Numbered from the stretch's first letter, positions 8,869-19,852 are shown. The stretch: 64,000 bases of DNA from Rhizobium sp. S152 (GCF_030380735.1 NZ_JAUDRZ010000030.1:394045-458044), one strand, 5' to 3'. The notes: generated by a model not told the origin, from the letters alone. Numbers and translations are program-made.

Positions 8869-9645
8869 CTAGGCTTCCGCTGAACGATTGACGGCTGTCT
8901 CCTTTGCTTCCCGGATGGTCTCGATCATGGCGCGAACCTCGGCGCCGGCAGCATTCACCACGTCCTGGGAGCGGCCGCGCACGACGATCTCCGTGGAAAA
9001 CGACTGGCCGACATAACGGGGATAAGAGCCGATGCTGGTTTGTGGATGCTCTTTCTGGATAGCCGCAAGCGGTGTGCCGATATCGCCTTCGCCATAAGGG
9101 CAGGCGATCGCCAGCGAGATCACCGCCTGACCGGTACGCAGCGTGGGAATAACCGCATCGACCATCGCCTGGAACACCTGGGGCACGCCAGCCATCACGT
9201 GTACATTGCCGATGACAAAGCCGGGCGCCGTCGATACCGGGTTGGGAATATGGCGCGAGCCCACCGGCATCCGCGCCATGCGCTTGCGCGCTTCGGTAAA
9301 CTCCACCTCTCGGCGCGCATACATGTCACCGAGCAGTGTCACTGCCTCGGCATTGTATTCGCAGGCGAGCCCGAATGCCTTGGAAACGGCATCGGCGGTA
9401 ATATCGTCATGCGTCGGACCGATGCCGCCCGAGGTGAAGACATAGTCATACTTGGACCGCAACGCGTTGAGCGCCGCGACGATCTCGTCCTCTTCATCGC
9501 CGACGATACGAACTTCCTTGAGGTCGATCGCCGAGAGCGTCAGCATGTCGGCGAGGTGGCCGATATTCTTGTCTTTGGTCCGGCCCGAGAGCAGTTCGTC
9601 GCCAATGGCGAGCATGGCGGCGGTCACGATGGTTTCGTTGGTCAT
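8869..9645 (-). CDS. CinA-like molybdopterin-binding domain protein
   Basis: A 258-residue protein with the MoaB/CinA N-terminal fold. It starts TAAMLAIGDELLSGRTKDKN, the hallmark of CinA-type proteins, and carries VFTSGGIGPTHDDITADAV near residues 67-85. The C-terminal nicotinamide mononucleotide deamidase domain of full CinA (about 400 residues) is absent, as in the common stand-alone competence/damage-inducible annotation. Its role may be in nucleotide-pyrophosphate clean-up or be structural; it is not a true molybdopterin synthase. Weak GGAA ribosome site before the ATG. Confidence 0.85.
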   Translation of the reverse strand: MTNETIVTAAMLAIGDELLSGRTKDKNIGHLADMLTLSAIDLKEVRIVGDEEDEIVAALNALRSKYDYVFTSGGIGPTHDDITADAVSKAFGLACEYNAEAVTLLGDMYARREVEFTEARKRMARMPVGSRHIPNPVSTAPGFVIGNVHVMAGVPQVFQAMVDAVIPTLRTGQAVISLAIACPYGEGDIGTPLAAIQKEHPQTSIGSYPRYVGQSFSTEIVVRGRSQDVVNAAGAEVRAMIETIREAKETAVNRSAEA

Positions 9646-9844
9646 TGAAAATTTCCGAATGTTTTCCTGCTACATAGGTAGCGCCGTTTACCGCACTTGG
9701 AAACCTCTCGCGCGAGTTCAGGTGATGGTCGTCTCCGACAATTGAACACTGCGTTCTGCCAGGCGGGGATGCGTCGGGCACGCCACCCTGCTAAGAATGT
9801 GGCCGTTCACGAATTCAATCACAATCCCCGGATGGAGATAGGTA

Positions 9845-10441
9845 ATGGCTAAGGTACTCGTGCTTTACTACTCGGCTTACGGCCACATCGAAACCATGGC
9901 ATATGCCGTCGCCGAAGGCGCGAAGTCGGCAGGTGCCGACGTGACCGTCAAGCGCGTTCCCGAACTCGTATCCGAAGACGTGGCCAAGGCGTCGCACTAC
10001 AAGCTCGATCAGGCTGCACCCATCGCCACGATCGATGAACTGGCTGACTACGACGCGATCATCGTAGGCGCCGGCACACGTTTCGGTACGGTTGCGTCGC
10101 AGATGCGCAATTTCTGGGATCAGACCGGCGGTCTGTGGTTTGCCGGCAAGCTGGTCGGCAAGGTTGGCTCGGCCTTTACCTCCTCGGCCACGCAGCACGG
10201 CGGCCAGGAATCCACCATCCTCGGCTTCATCCCGACCTTCCTGCATCAGGGCATGGTCGTGGCCGGTCTTCCCTATGCCTTCCAGGGCCAGATGGGTGTG
10301 GACGAGATCAAGGGCGGCTCGCCTTACGGCGCCTCCACCATCACCGACGGCGACGGCTCCCGCCAGCCTTCGGCTATCGAACTCGAAGGTGCGAAGTACC
10401 AAGGCGCCCACGTCGCCAAGATCGCCGCCAAGCTGGCTTGA
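9845..10441 (+). CDS. wrbA: NAD(P)H:quinone oxidoreductase, WrbA family
   Basis: A 198-residue flavodoxin-like FMN protein that carries out two-electron reduction of quinones, avoiding semiquinone radicals. The FMN phosphate loop [12 protein letters not shown] is at residues 8-19. [20 protein letters not shown] and [12 protein letters not shown], both WrbA signatures, follow in the middle. Length matches the family. GGAG lies a few bases before the ATG and a strong terminator follows the stop, so it is a single-gene transcript. Confidence 0.95.
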   Translation: MAKVLVLYYSAYGHIETMAYAVAEGAKSAGADVTVKRVPELVSEDVAKASHYKLDQAAPIATIDELADYDAIIVGAGTRFGTVASQMRNFWDQTGGLWFAGKLVGKVGSAFTSSATQHGGQESTILGFIPTFLHQGMVVAGLPYAFQGQMGVDEIKGGSPYGASTITDGDGSRQPSAIELEGAKYQGAHVAKIAAKLA

Positions 10442-10461
10442 TCTGAGACGAACGATAAGGG

Positions 10462-10489
10462 AAAGGCGCGACCACGGCCGCGCCTTTTT
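10462..10489 (+). terminator. Rho-independent terminator of wrbA
   Basis: AAAGGCGCG (10462-10470) pairs with CGCGCCTTT (10479-10487) and runs into T residues, 20 bp after the wrbA stop codon. Confidence 0.85.
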
Positions 10490-10528
10490 CATGCCATGCG
10501 CAATGCGCTTGGTCCGGTCGAATTCAGT

Positions 10529-10666
10529 TTATCCGTAAAAATCGCGGAGCTTCGCCGCGAAGATCATGAGCGGTATGGCCAGAACCGCGAGAGCTACCAG
10601 GAACGCGGTGCCCGTCCGAAACAGCCTGAGACGCCGCGTGCGCGCCCCATCCCAATCGTAAACCAT
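10529..10666 (-). CDS. 45-residue single-span membrane protein
   Basis: A short gene easily missed by length filters. The product starts MVYDWDGARTRRLRLFRTG and then has one hydrophobic span (TAFLVALAVLAIPLMIF) and a short basic end KLRDFYG. ATG 10666 is preceded at a good distance by GGGAG, and the frame closes with TAA at 10529. The arginine-rich N-terminus followed by a span predicts an N-in topology. I recall similar MVYDWDG-type micropeptides in rhizobial genomes but no function. It lies between wrbA and tRNA-Leu. Confidence 0.65.
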   Translation of the reverse strand: MVYDWDGARTRRLRLFRTGTAFLVALAVLAIPLMIFAAKLRDFYG

Positions 10667-10784
10667 CGTCTTACTCCCACAAGACAAGCTTTACTCACAG
10701 CGCCACCCAACCAGTTCCCCTTCGGCGCGCGCGCATAAAAGCACATTAGTATGCTTTGATAAAGGGCGGCGGCGGATTTGCTCT

Positions 10785-10869
10785 TGGTGCGGGCGGCGGG
10801 GGTCGAACCCGCACAGCCAAGGCCGAGGGATTTTAAGTCCCTTGCGTCTACCAGTTTCGCCACGCCCGC
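10785..10869 (-). tRNA. tRNA-Leu (anticodon TAA)
   Basis: Acceptor GCGGGCG (10869-10863) pairs with CGCCCGC (10795-10789), then discriminator A and encoded CCA (10787-10785). The anticodon stem GGGAC/ATCCC encloses a loop with TAA. A long variable arm (CGGCCTTGGCTG-type) and GGTTCGACCCC T-loop confirm a class II leucine tRNA. Confidence 0.95.
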
Positions 10870-10936
10870 ATTGTTCCTTCCATCAACGACTGCGACGATT
10901 CAGTCAAGGGTAGGGCGGCAATCTGGATAGGCCGAA

Positions 10937-11302
10937 TTACGACGCCGATCCATCAGCAGGCCGCAACAGCCGGAGTTTCATCGCTGCCAAACCTGCGAGA
11001 ACGCCAATCGATGCTCCCGCCGCCTTCACTGCGGCGTCATGCAGGCGGGCATGGCGTGTCGGCGAGAGATATTGCAGGAACTCGATGGCGAGTGCGCCGA
11101 AGACCAGCAGCACGGCGACCGCCACCCAATGCCGTGGGTAGGCGAGCACGAAAGCGAAGCCCACTGCCATGTAGGCAAGCGCGCGGTCGAGATTGACAGA
11201 CGTAATGGTGTGCGGGCGCAAGCCGATCGGCGATACGGTCACGAATATTATGGCGGCAAGCAAAAGCCACGCGAGCGGCTTGGCGAATTTTGGTGCGATC
11301 AT
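10937..11302 (-). CDS. VanZ-like membrane protein
   Basis: A 121-residue protein with four predicted membrane spans. It begins with a basic residue cluster and span AWLLLAAIIFVTVSPIGLRP, whose VSPIGLRP tail is usual in VanZ-like proteins; FGALAIEFLQYLSPTRHARLHDAAVKAAGA is the conserved third segment with an E...H-D-x3-K pattern. VanZ proteins give low-level teicoplanin resistance in enterococci, but the role of the short proteobacterial forms is unknown. GAGGGG precedes the ATG. Confidence 0.8.
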   Translation of the reverse strand: MIAPKFAKPLAWLLLAAIIFVTVSPIGLRPHTITSVNLDRALAYMAVGFAFVLAYPRHWVAVAVLLVFGALAIEFLQYLSPTRHARLHDAAVKAAGASIGVLAGLAAMKLRLLRPADGSAS

Positions 11303-11479
11303 GCCCCTCTATTAGCGATATTGATCGCGATTGGCAGCGCACAACTTCGTTATCCCGCGCGCTTTTGACAAACAAGCTTAAGATCAGATCTCCGCCGAAC
11401 CGTTGCCGGCAAAAATGGGCTTCATTCGTCGGCTGGGCTATGCGATAGCGGGGGCCACAACAGAATTGGACGAACGATC

Positions 11480-12730
11480 GTGACCAGACAGGATGTCGAA
11501 CGTGCCGAGGAAGCCTTACGCGGCCTCTTTCCGCCAACGCCGTTACAGCTCAATGAGCATCTTTCAGCGCGCTACGGCGCCGACATCTGGTTGAAACGCG
11601 AAGATCTTTCACCGGTACGGTCCTACAAGATCCGCGGCGCCTTCAACTTCCTGCGCAAGGCGATTGCCGAGGGCGCCGGCGGCAAGACCTTCGTCTGCGC
11701 TTCGGCCGGCAATCACGCCCAGGGCTTCGCCTTCGTCTGCCGCCATTTCGGTGTGCCGGGTGTCGTCTTCATGCCGGTCACCACGCCGCAGCAGAAAATC
11801 GACAAGACGCGCATGTTCGGCGCCGAGTTCATCACCATCAAGCTCACTGGCGACTTCTTCGATCAGTGCTATCAGGCCGCGCGCGACCATGTGCAGGCGA
11901 TCGACGGCGTCATGGTCCCGCCTTTCGATCACGTGGATATCATCGAAGGGCAGGCGACTGTGGCTGCCGAAATCATGCAGCAGCTTCCTGAAGGCACAGT
12001 GCCCGATCTGGTCGTCATGCCTGTTGGCGGTGGCGGTCTTGCGGCGGGAATCACGGGATATCTCGATGGCATCGTGCCGAAATCGGGATTCATCTTCACC
12101 GAGCCGGCTGGCGCACCGAGCCTGAAGCGAAGCATCGAAGCCGGTGAGGTGGTGACGCTTTCCAAGGTCGACAATTTCGTCGACGGCGCTGCCGTCGCCC
12201 GCATCGGCGATCTGAACTTCGCAGCACTTCGACAGTTTTCATCCGCGCAGGTCATGCTGCAGCCGGAAAATGCCATCTGCGTGACGATCGGCGAGATGCT
12301 CAACGTCGAGGGCGTTGTGCTGGAGCCGGCGGGCGCCCTGTCGCTGACGGCGATCGCTGCGATGGATCCGGAGACGATCAAAGGCAAGACGGTGCTCGCG
12401 GTCGTCTCCGGCGGTAATTTCGATTTCGAGCGCCTTCCCGACGTCAAGGAGCGCGCCATGCGCTATGCGGGGTTGAAGAAATACTTCATCCTGCGCCTGC
12501 CGCAGCGCCCCGGCGCCTTGCGTGATTTCCTCAATCTGCTCGGCCCGGACGACGATATCGCCCGCTTCGAATATCTGAAGAAGACGGCGCGCAATTTCGG
12601 CTCGGTATTGATCGGCATCGAGAGTAAGGCGCCGGACAGCTTCGCTGCCCTGACGGAAAAGCTGGAGAAATCGGGCATCGGTTTCGAGGACATCACCGAA
12701 AACGAGATCCTCGCGAACCTCATCATTTGA
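11480..12730 (+). CDS. ilvA: Threonine ammonia-lyase (threonine dehydratase)
   Basis: A 416-residue PLP enzyme that deaminates threonine to 2-oxobutanoate, the first step of isoleucine synthesis. The Schiff-base lysine is K50 in SYKIRGAFNF; the phosphate-binding loop VGGGGL is near residue 180. After about residue 325 comes one ACT-like regulatory domain (KKYFILRLPQRPGALRDFLN), so feedback control by isoleucine is likely. The 416-residue form with a single regulatory domain is shorter than the E. coli enzyme of about 514. Start is GTG with only a weak ribosome site. Confidence 0.93.
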   Translation: MTRQDVERAEEALRGLFPPTPLQLNEHLSARYGADIWLKREDLSPVRSYKIRGAFNFLRKAIAEGAGGKTFVCASAGNHAQGFAFVCRHFGVPGVVFMPVTTPQQKIDKTRMFGAEFITIKLTGDFFDQCYQAARDHVQAIDGVMVPPFDHVDIIEGQATVAAEIMQQLPEGTVPDLVVMPVGGGGLAAGITGYLDGIVPKSGFIFTEPAGAPSLKRSIEAGEVVTLSKVDNFVDGAAVARIGDLNFAALRQFSSAQVMLQPENAICVTIGEMLNVEGVVLEPAGALSLTAIAAMDPETIKGKTVLAVVSGGNFDFERLPDVKERAMRYAGLKKYFILRLPQRPGALRDFLNLLGPDDDIARFEYLKKTARNFGSVLIGIESKAPDSFAALTEKLEKSGIGFEDITENEILANLII

Positions 12731-12766
12731 CTTCTCCCGCCCTTGTTGGCGTGCTAAAGGCGATCC

Positions 12767-13093
12767 ATGGCTTCGATATTCTCCAGTATCTTCTCGATGT
12801 TTTCAGGCGGCGAAAAGGCCGCGTCGGTACCTGCGGGCGTCAAATCCGAGCCGCAGACCTATGGCGACTGCACGATTTTCGCGGAACCTCAGAAGGAGGG
12901 CGGGCAGTACCGGCTGGCCGGCCGCATCGAAAAAACGGTCGGCGAAGAGGTGCTGGTGCGCAGCTTCATCCGTGCCGACATGTTCTCGTCAACGGATGAT
13001 GCTGTCGAATGCACGGTGCGCAAGGCGCAGCAGATCATCGATCAGCACGGCCCGTCGTTGTTTTCCGATGGTGCAAAGACCCGCCAGGTCTGA
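12767..13093 (+). CDS. HlyU family protein
   Basis: A 108-residue protein. After a low-complexity start (ASIFSSIFSMFSGG) it follows the alphaproteobacterial HlyU pattern: YGDCTIFAEPQKEGGQYRLAG, RSFIRADMFSS and VRKAQQIIDQHG. Despite the HlyU name this group is not the winged-helix Vibrio activator; it is a small beta-rich domain of unknown role. It follows ilvA by 36 bp on the same strand and may be cotranscribed. Confidence 0.8.
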   Translation: MASIFSSIFSMFSGGEKAASVPAGVKSEPQTYGDCTIFAEPQKEGGQYRLAGRIEKTVGEEVLVRSFIRADMFSSTDDAVECTVRKAQQIIDQHGPSLFSDGAKTRQV

Positions 13094-13329
13094 CAAGCCA
13101 CAGCAAGAGCCGCAAGCCGTTTTCGCCTTCTGAAGGCAAGTCGCACACGCAATTTTAAAGGGTTGCAGTGAATGCTGAAGCCTGTGATTTGCGAGACCGC
13201 TCCAGTGTTGCACGACAAGCGACGACCCTGCCAAGCCGAACGAACGGCCCCTTCCTCTGACGCGCTGATCAAGTCGCGCCATTTGGCGGCTCGCGCGCGT
13301 ACATACCGCGGCGAGGCGAGAACGCGCTG

Positions 13330-14604
13330 ATGGAGATGACCAATCTCCTGCTCTTCGTCGTCGAGGCCATTGGGTACTTCGTCCTGATGGTGTCGCTGCT
13401 GCATTTCCGTTATCGCCTCGGTCTCGGCATGTTCCTGACCGCGCTCGGTGTCATGCACTTCATGGAGACCTATCTCGCCGCGGTCTTCTACGTCGAATTG
13501 CCTTTCGGCCTTGCCTCGCCGGGGTCGTCGATCTTCTTCACCGGCAAGCTGATGATGATCCTGATGCTCTATCTTCAGGAGGATGCGGCCACGGTCCGCC
13601 AGCCGATCTACGGCCTGTTCATCGGCAACCTGCTGACTGTCGGCGTGGCATGGGTCCTGCAGTTGCACTCGACGGTGGTTCTTCCATCCGGTGATGCCGC
13701 CAACGTCGATTTCCTGAAGGAGATGGGGTGGCTTATGGTCTGGGGGACCACGCTGCTCTATCTCGATTCGATCGGCATCATCCTGCTCTACGAGCGGCTC
13801 GGCCGCTATCTGAGGCGCCGGATCATCCTGCGCTTTCTGATCTGCGGCATCGTGCTTCTGTCCTTCGACCAGCTCGGCTTTTTCGGCGGCCTGCATTATT
13901 TCTTCGGCGTGCCGGCATCGGCGTTCTGGACCGGTTGGACCGCGAAGATGTTTGCGGTTTGCATCTACACGGTGCTCTTCGCCATCTATGAGATCTGGGT
14001 CCGCCGGGCAGGGGTTGCCGCCAATGCGCGACCGATAGGCGATATCTTTGGTGACCTGACCTTCCGCGAGCGTTACAACGACCTCTTGAACCGGACGGGC
14101 CGGGACGTCCTGACCGGCATCTACGATCGCGCCCGTATGGAGATGGACGCCCCTCTGATGGTCCATGATGCGTTGCGCCAGGGGCAGTACGCCACGGTCC
14201 TGATCCTCGATGCCGATCACTTCAAGGATGTCAACGACCGCTTCGGCCACCTTCAGGGCGACCAGGTCCTCAAAGCCATTGCCGCCCGGTTGGGGATGAT
14301 GCTGCGCGCAACCGACCGCGTCTTCCGCTTTGGGGGCGAGGAGTTCGTGGCGGTCTGCCCCGGCACGGATCACGACGAGGCATTGCTGCTGGCCGAACGC
14401 CTGCGTTGGGCGATCGCCACGAGCGTCAGCACGCCGGATGGCGCACCGGTCACCGTCAGTGTTGGCGTTGCGACGGCGGACGAAGATGGTCTGAACTTCA
14501 CCAATATCCTGTCTACCGCCGACGACAGGCTGTACCAGGCCAAGAAGAGCGGCCGCAATTGCGTGGTCGGCCGCTCCGGTCTTGTAAAGCTGGCAACCGC
14601 CTAG
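13330..14604 (+). CDS. Membrane diguanylate cyclase (GGDEF)
   Basis: A 424-residue protein that should make cyclic di-GMP from two GTP. Residues 1-225 form about seven membrane spans. The GGDEF domain starts near residue 255 (DVLTGIYDRARME), has LDADHFKDVNDRFGH, and carries GGEEF at 335-339, a catalytically competent variant. RATD at 326-329 sits five residues before it, the classic RxxD product-inhibition site. No EAL domain. The membrane part probably senses a signal, but I do not recognise it as a named MASE type. It converges on the SDR gene with a 4-bp overlap of ends. Confidence 0.9.
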   Translation: MEMTNLLLFVVEAIGYFVLMVSLLHFRYRLGLGMFLTALGVMHFMETYLAAVFYVELPFGLASPGSSIFFTGKLMMILMLYLQEDAATVRQPIYGLFIGNLLTVGVAWVLQLHSTVVLPSGDAANVDFLKEMGWLMVWGTTLLYLDSIGIILLYERLGRYLRRRIILRFLICGIVLLSFDQLGFFGGLHYFFGVPASAFWTGWTAKMFAVCIYTVLFAIYEIWVRRAGVAANARPIGDIFGDLTFRERYNDLLNRTGRDVLTGIYDRARMEMDAPLMVHDALRQGQYATVLILDADHFKDVNDRFGHLQGDQVLKAIAARLGMMLRATDRVFRFGGEEFVAVCPGTDHDEALLLAERLRWAIATSVSTPDGAPVTVSVGVATADEDGLNFTNILSTADDRLYQAKKSGRNCVVGRSGLVKLATA

Positions 14605-15377
14605 GCCGTGCGGAACATCTTGGCGCCGGATGGAGCGCCGGTTGCGCCGCCGTCGACGGTGATCTCGATGCCGGTCACATTCAGCGAATCGTCCGAAGCG
14701 AAGTAGAGCGCCGCCTTGGCGATCTCGTCTGCCTCGCTCATGCGCCCGAGCGGACTCATGGCCCCGAAGCGCGCCTCGAGCGCATCCAGTGCCTCAGGCG
14801 TTTCCACGCGGGCATTCCAGATCGGCGTGCGGGTGGCGCCTGGTGTCACCTGGTTCACACGAATGCCGCGTGGCGCGAGTTCCGAGGCGAGATTGCGCGT
14901 CATGGCGCGGACGGCGCCCTTGGTGCCGGCATAGGCGGAATAGCCGGGAATACCGAGAACCGCGTGGACGGATCCGTTCAGGATCACTGAGCCGTTGTCG
15001 TTGAGATGAGGGAGTGCGGCCTGCACCGTGAAGAACGCGGCGGTGAAGTTCGTGCGCACCACCGCCTCGAACTGCTCGACCGTCGTCCTGCCGAGTGCGG
15101 TCTCGTTGACGATCCCGGCATTGGCGAAGACCACGTCGAACCGGCCGAATTCCGCGGCCGCCTTGGCAAGCCCCGTTTCCATCGCTGCGAAGTCGGTCAC
15201 ATCGGCTTGCAGCGGATAGACGTTTTTGCCGAGCGTCTCAGTTGCTTCCGCCAACGTCTTCGGGTTGCGACCGGTAATGATCACCTTGGCGCCTTCGTTG
15301 AGGAAGACCCGTGCCGTTGCAAGCCCGATGCCGCTATTGCCGCCGGTTATCACGGCTACTTTGTTTTCTAGACGCAT
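14601..15377 (-). CDS. SDR family oxidoreductase
   Basis: A 258-residue classical short-chain dehydrogenase. TGGNSGIG at residues 11-18 binds the dinucleotide, NAGIV lies near residue 87, and the catalytic set is Ser (NGSVHAVLG) with YSAYAGTKGA (Y-x3-K). Substrate unknown. It is transcribed divergently from a TetR regulator over a 105-bp region with a perfect 16-bp palindrome, so it is probably that regulator's target and may reduce a reactive or foreign carbonyl or quinone. AGGAG precedes the ATG. Confidence 0.9.
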   Translation of the reverse strand: MRLENKVAVITGGNSGIGLATARVFLNEGAKVIITGRNPKTLAEATETLGKNVYPLQADVTDFAAMETGLAKAAAEFGRFDVVFANAGIVNETALGRTTVEQFEAVVRTNFTAAFFTVQAALPHLNDNGSVILNGSVHAVLGIPGYSAYAGTKGAVRAMTRNLASELAPRGIRVNQVTPGATRTPIWNARVETPEALDALEARFGAMSPLGRMSEADEIAKAALYFASDDSLNVTGIEITVDGGATGAPSGAKMFRTA

Positions 15378-15411
15378 GTCACATGCTCCTGTTGGAATCT
15401 TCGCCGATCTG

Positions 15412-15449
15412 GATTATGATCGTACGCCAGGAAGATTATGATCATAATC
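15412..15449. promoter_or_regulatory. TetR-type operator in the SDR/tetR divergent region
   Basis: GATTATGATCATAATC (15434-15449) is a perfect 16-bp palindrome. The half site GATTATGATC recurs at 15412-15421 in the same orientation, 22 bp away. Both lie between the two divergent start codons (15377 and 15483), where a bound regulator would block both promoters. Confidence 0.65.
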
Positions 15450-15482
15450 TAGATTGTCAAGAGACGACCAAGGGAGATTTTG

Positions 15483-16058
15483 ATGGGCCACTCGCAGGTG
15501 GAAAAGCAGAAGACCCACGACAGGATCGTCGGCATCGCCTCCGAGAGGCTGCGCGAAAAGGGCCTTGCAGGCGTCGGCGTCGCCGATCTGATGAAGGAGG
15601 CGGGGCTGACGGTCGGCGGCTTCTACAAGCATTTCGCCTCACGCGATCAGCTCGTGGCAGAGGCGATGCAGTCGGCCTTCGGCGCATGGGATGAGAAGGT
15701 GCGCTTGGAGGGAAGGGAGCCTTCGGACATTCCGATCGGAGAGTATGCCGACGCCTACATGAGCGCCCACCATCTCGAAAATACGGCCGGCGGCTGCCCC
15801 TTCGCTGCGCTGACGGCGGATATCGCGCGTGGCGACGCGAAGACGCGCGAGATCGCGACGGAGCGAATGACGATCAACTTCGACACGATGGCGAAGAGGC
15901 TGGGGGGCGATGCAGGCGGCGCGCGCCGCAATGCAATCATCGCTTCCTGCCTGATGACTGGCGCCATCGGTCTTGCCCGGATCTCGGACGACACAGCGCT
16001 TTCCGACGAGATCCTGGAGACGGTGAAAGCCTTCGTCGTCGCGCTCGAGGCCAAATGA
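15483..16058 (+). CDS. TetR/AcrR family transcriptional regulator
   Basis: A 191-residue repressor-type protein. Helix-turn-helix at residues 15-58 reads IASERLREKGLAGVGVADLM, then EAGLTVGGFYKHFASRDQL, the usual TetR signature. The C-terminal half contains NTAGGCPFAALTADIARGD, a pattern typical of the subgroup that controls short-chain dehydrogenases and nitroreductases. Real start is ATG 15483 after GGGAG; the preceding in-frame codon is TTG. It probably controls itself and the divergent SDR gene through the palindrome between them. Confidence 0.9.
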   Translation: MGHSQVEKQKTHDRIVGIASERLREKGLAGVGVADLMKEAGLTVGGFYKHFASRDQLVAEAMQSAFGAWDEKVRLEGREPSDIPIGEYADAYMSAHHLENTAGGCPFAALTADIARGDAKTREIATERMTINFDTMAKRLGGDAGGARRNAIIASCLMTGAIGLARISDDTALSDEILETVKAFVVALEAK

Positions 16059-16059
16059 A

Positions 16060-16084
16060 AACGGCCGGTAAAGCACCGGCCGTT
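16060..16084. terminator. Convergent terminator hairpin
   Basis: AACGGCCGGT (16060-16069) pairs perfectly with ACCGGCCGTT (16075-16084) around a 5-base loop, between the converging tetR and azoR genes. T residues are short on both sides but present toward the minus strand. Confidence 0.7.
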
Positions 16085-16107
16085 CTCGAATGGGCTATCA
16101 GCGTGGA

Positions 16108-16716
16108 TCAGGCAGCGAGCGCGATCTCTTCTGCGCGAGCCTTGGCAGCGCCGATCGCCTTCTCGGCAGCTTCGGGACCATATGCAAGGCCTTCGACATA
16201 GATCGTTTCGACTTCGGTGATGCCGAGGAAGCCGAGTACCGACTTGAGGTAAGGGACGGCATGGTTCATGGCAGCGGCCGGGCCCTGCGAGTAGACACCG
16301 CCGGACGCAAGCACCACGTAGACCTTCTTGCCGGTGGCGAGGCCGACGGGGCCGTTTTCCGTGTACTTGAAGGTCAGGCCGGCACGGGCGACGTTGTCGA
16401 TCCAGGTCTTCAGCGACGAGTAGATGTTGAAGTTGATCAGGCCGGTGCCGATGACGATGGTGTCGGCTGCGAGCAGTTCGTTGACCAGTTCGTCCGAGGT
16501 CTTCACGGCAGCAGCCTCTTCAGCGGAACGAGCGTCGGCCGGCTTGCGGATGGCGGCGGTGAAGAGATCGTCGATATGCGGCAGAACGGTGAGGTCGCGG
16601 CGGACGATTGCGCTGCCGGCCTTCTGTGCCTGGAGCTTGCCAGCCAGATCGGTGGCGATCGTGGTCGAAAGCGATTCTGCGCGCGGGCTGGAGGTCAGAA
16701 GCAGGATGGAAGACAT
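16108..16716 (-). CDS. azoR: FMN-dependent NADH-azoreductase
   Basis: A 202-residue flavodoxin-fold enzyme that reduces quinones and azo compounds with NADH. ILLLTSSPRAESLS (residues 4-17) is the FMN phosphate loop; INFNIYSSLKTWIDNVARAG and FKYTENGPVGLATGKKVY in the middle match AzoR closely, as does the SGGVYSQGP segment. Length is normal. It is divergent from a LysR regulator 142 bp away, a frequent arrangement in which the regulator activates the reductase on quinone or thiol stress. GAGGAAA precedes the ATG. Confidence 0.93.
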   Translation of the reverse strand: MSSILLLTSSPRAESLSTTIATDLAGKLQAQKAGSAIVRRDLTVLPHIDDLFTAAIRKPADARSAEEAAAVKTSDELVNELLAADTIVIGTGLINFNIYSSLKTWIDNVARAGLTFKYTENGPVGLATGKKVYVVLASGGVYSQGPAAAMNHAVPYLKSVLGFLGITEVETIYVEGLAYGPEAAEKAIGAAKARAEEIALAA

Positions 16717-16803
16717 GTTGAATTTCCTCTTGAATTGGGGTCGGCCGGTTCGTTTCTGGGGGTGATGAATCGGTCCGTTCGAGTGGAAAATAGGTCTGGC
16801 GTG

Positions 16804-16846
16804 CTATCGAAAAAACTGGGATAATGTCGATCGAAATCATCGATAG
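16804..16846. promoter_or_regulatory. LysR-type operator between azoR and its regulator
   Basis: ATCGAAATCATCGAT (16830-16844) is a 5+5+5 inverted repeat containing the T-N11-A motif (T16831, A16843). A wider inverted pair CTATCGA (16804-16810) and TCGATAG (16840-16846) encloses it. Such paired sites are typical for LysR proteins controlling a divergent gene. Confidence 0.55.
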
Positions 16847-16858
16847 ATTGGATGGAAG

Positions 16859-17827
16859 ATGCTTCCGAACCCGACATTGGATCAGTTGCAGGTGTTCTTG
16901 ACGGTGGCCGAGACCGGCAGCTTTTCAGCTGCCTCGCGCGCGCTTAATCGCGCCCAGTCCGTCATCAGCTACACCATCGCAAATCTCGAGTCCCAACTTG
17001 AAATGCCGCTGTTCGAGCGCTCAGGTGCCCGGCAGCCGAAGCTGACGGATGCCGGCAAGGCGATGCTGGAAGATGCGCGGCGTCTGCTGTCCGATCTCGA
17101 GGTCATGCGGGCCCGCGCCAAGGGCCTGAAGGAAGGCCTGGAGGCCGAGGTCAGCGTGGCGATAAGCGTCATGGTACCGTCGAAGGCCGTGGTGCAGGTC
17201 TTGCGCGAGTTTCGCGACAAGTTTCCATCGGTGGCACTGAACCTCGCCGTAGGCGAACTCGGCACCGTCATGGACATGGTCTCCAGCGGCAAGGCGTCGA
17301 TCGGTATCGGCGGCGCGGTCCTGAAGCAGCACGATTCCATTTCCGCCGAGCGAATCGGGCATTCCTTCATGATGCCGGTCGCCTCGCGGGATCATCCCCT
17401 CGCGAAAATCGACCGGCCGCTGACACTCGCCGATGTGCGCGAGGAAACCCAGCTGGTGGTGACCGACGCGTCGGGACTGACCAAGGGTCGGGATTTCAAC
17501 GTTCTCTCCTACAAGACCTGGCGCGTCAGCGATATTGCGACAAAGCATTCGCTGATTCGAGGCGGCCTTGGCTGGGGCGGGCTTCCGGCATCGCTCATTC
17601 GTGATGACCTGAAGCGCGGCAGTCTCGTGCATCTCGACCTGCAGGCATACGAGCAAGGGGAATACCCCATCTATGCGATCCGCCGGATCGCCAGCCCGCC
17701 GGGTCCGGCTGCCACCTGGATGATCGATGCGTTCAGCAAGCGGCTGCAGCTTTGCCCGAGTCATGCCGATTTCACCGCCGGCCTCGCGGAACTCTCCGTC
17801 GAGGAGTTGCCGCTGGCAGCGGAATAG
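16859..17827 (+). CDS. LysR family transcriptional regulator
   Basis: A 322-residue regulator with the N-terminal winged helix (LDQLQVFLTVAETGSFSAAS, RALNRAQSVISYTIANLE) in residues 7-60, and a periplasmic-binding-like effector domain from about residue 95. The absence of a strong Shine-Dalgarno (only GGAAG abutting the start) suggests weak expression, common for autoregulated LysR genes. The adjacent azoR is the probable target. The effector is not evident from sequence. Confidence 0.9.
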   Translation: MLPNPTLDQLQVFLTVAETGSFSAASRALNRAQSVISYTIANLESQLEMPLFERSGARQPKLTDAGKAMLEDARRLLSDLEVMRARAKGLKEGLEAEVSVAISVMVPSKAVVQVLREFRDKFPSVALNLAVGELGTVMDMVSSGKASIGIGGAVLKQHDSISAERIGHSFMMPVASRDHPLAKIDRPLTLADVREETQLVVTDASGLTKGRDFNVLSYKTWRVSDIATKHSLIRGGLGWGGLPASLIRDDLKRGSLVHLDLQAYEQGEYPIYAIRRIASPPGPAATWMIDAFSKRLQLCPSHADFTAGLAELSVEELPLAAE

Positions 17828-17863
17828 CCGGGCCGCTAGGCCCGGCAATCGACATACTGGTCC

Positions 17864-19852
<1,989 letters not shown>

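Noticed and set aside
13042-14373. 443-codon minus frame opposite the diguanylate cyclase
   Set aside because: His/Gln/Asp-rich shadow of the GGDEF gene; no recognisable domain or ribosome site.
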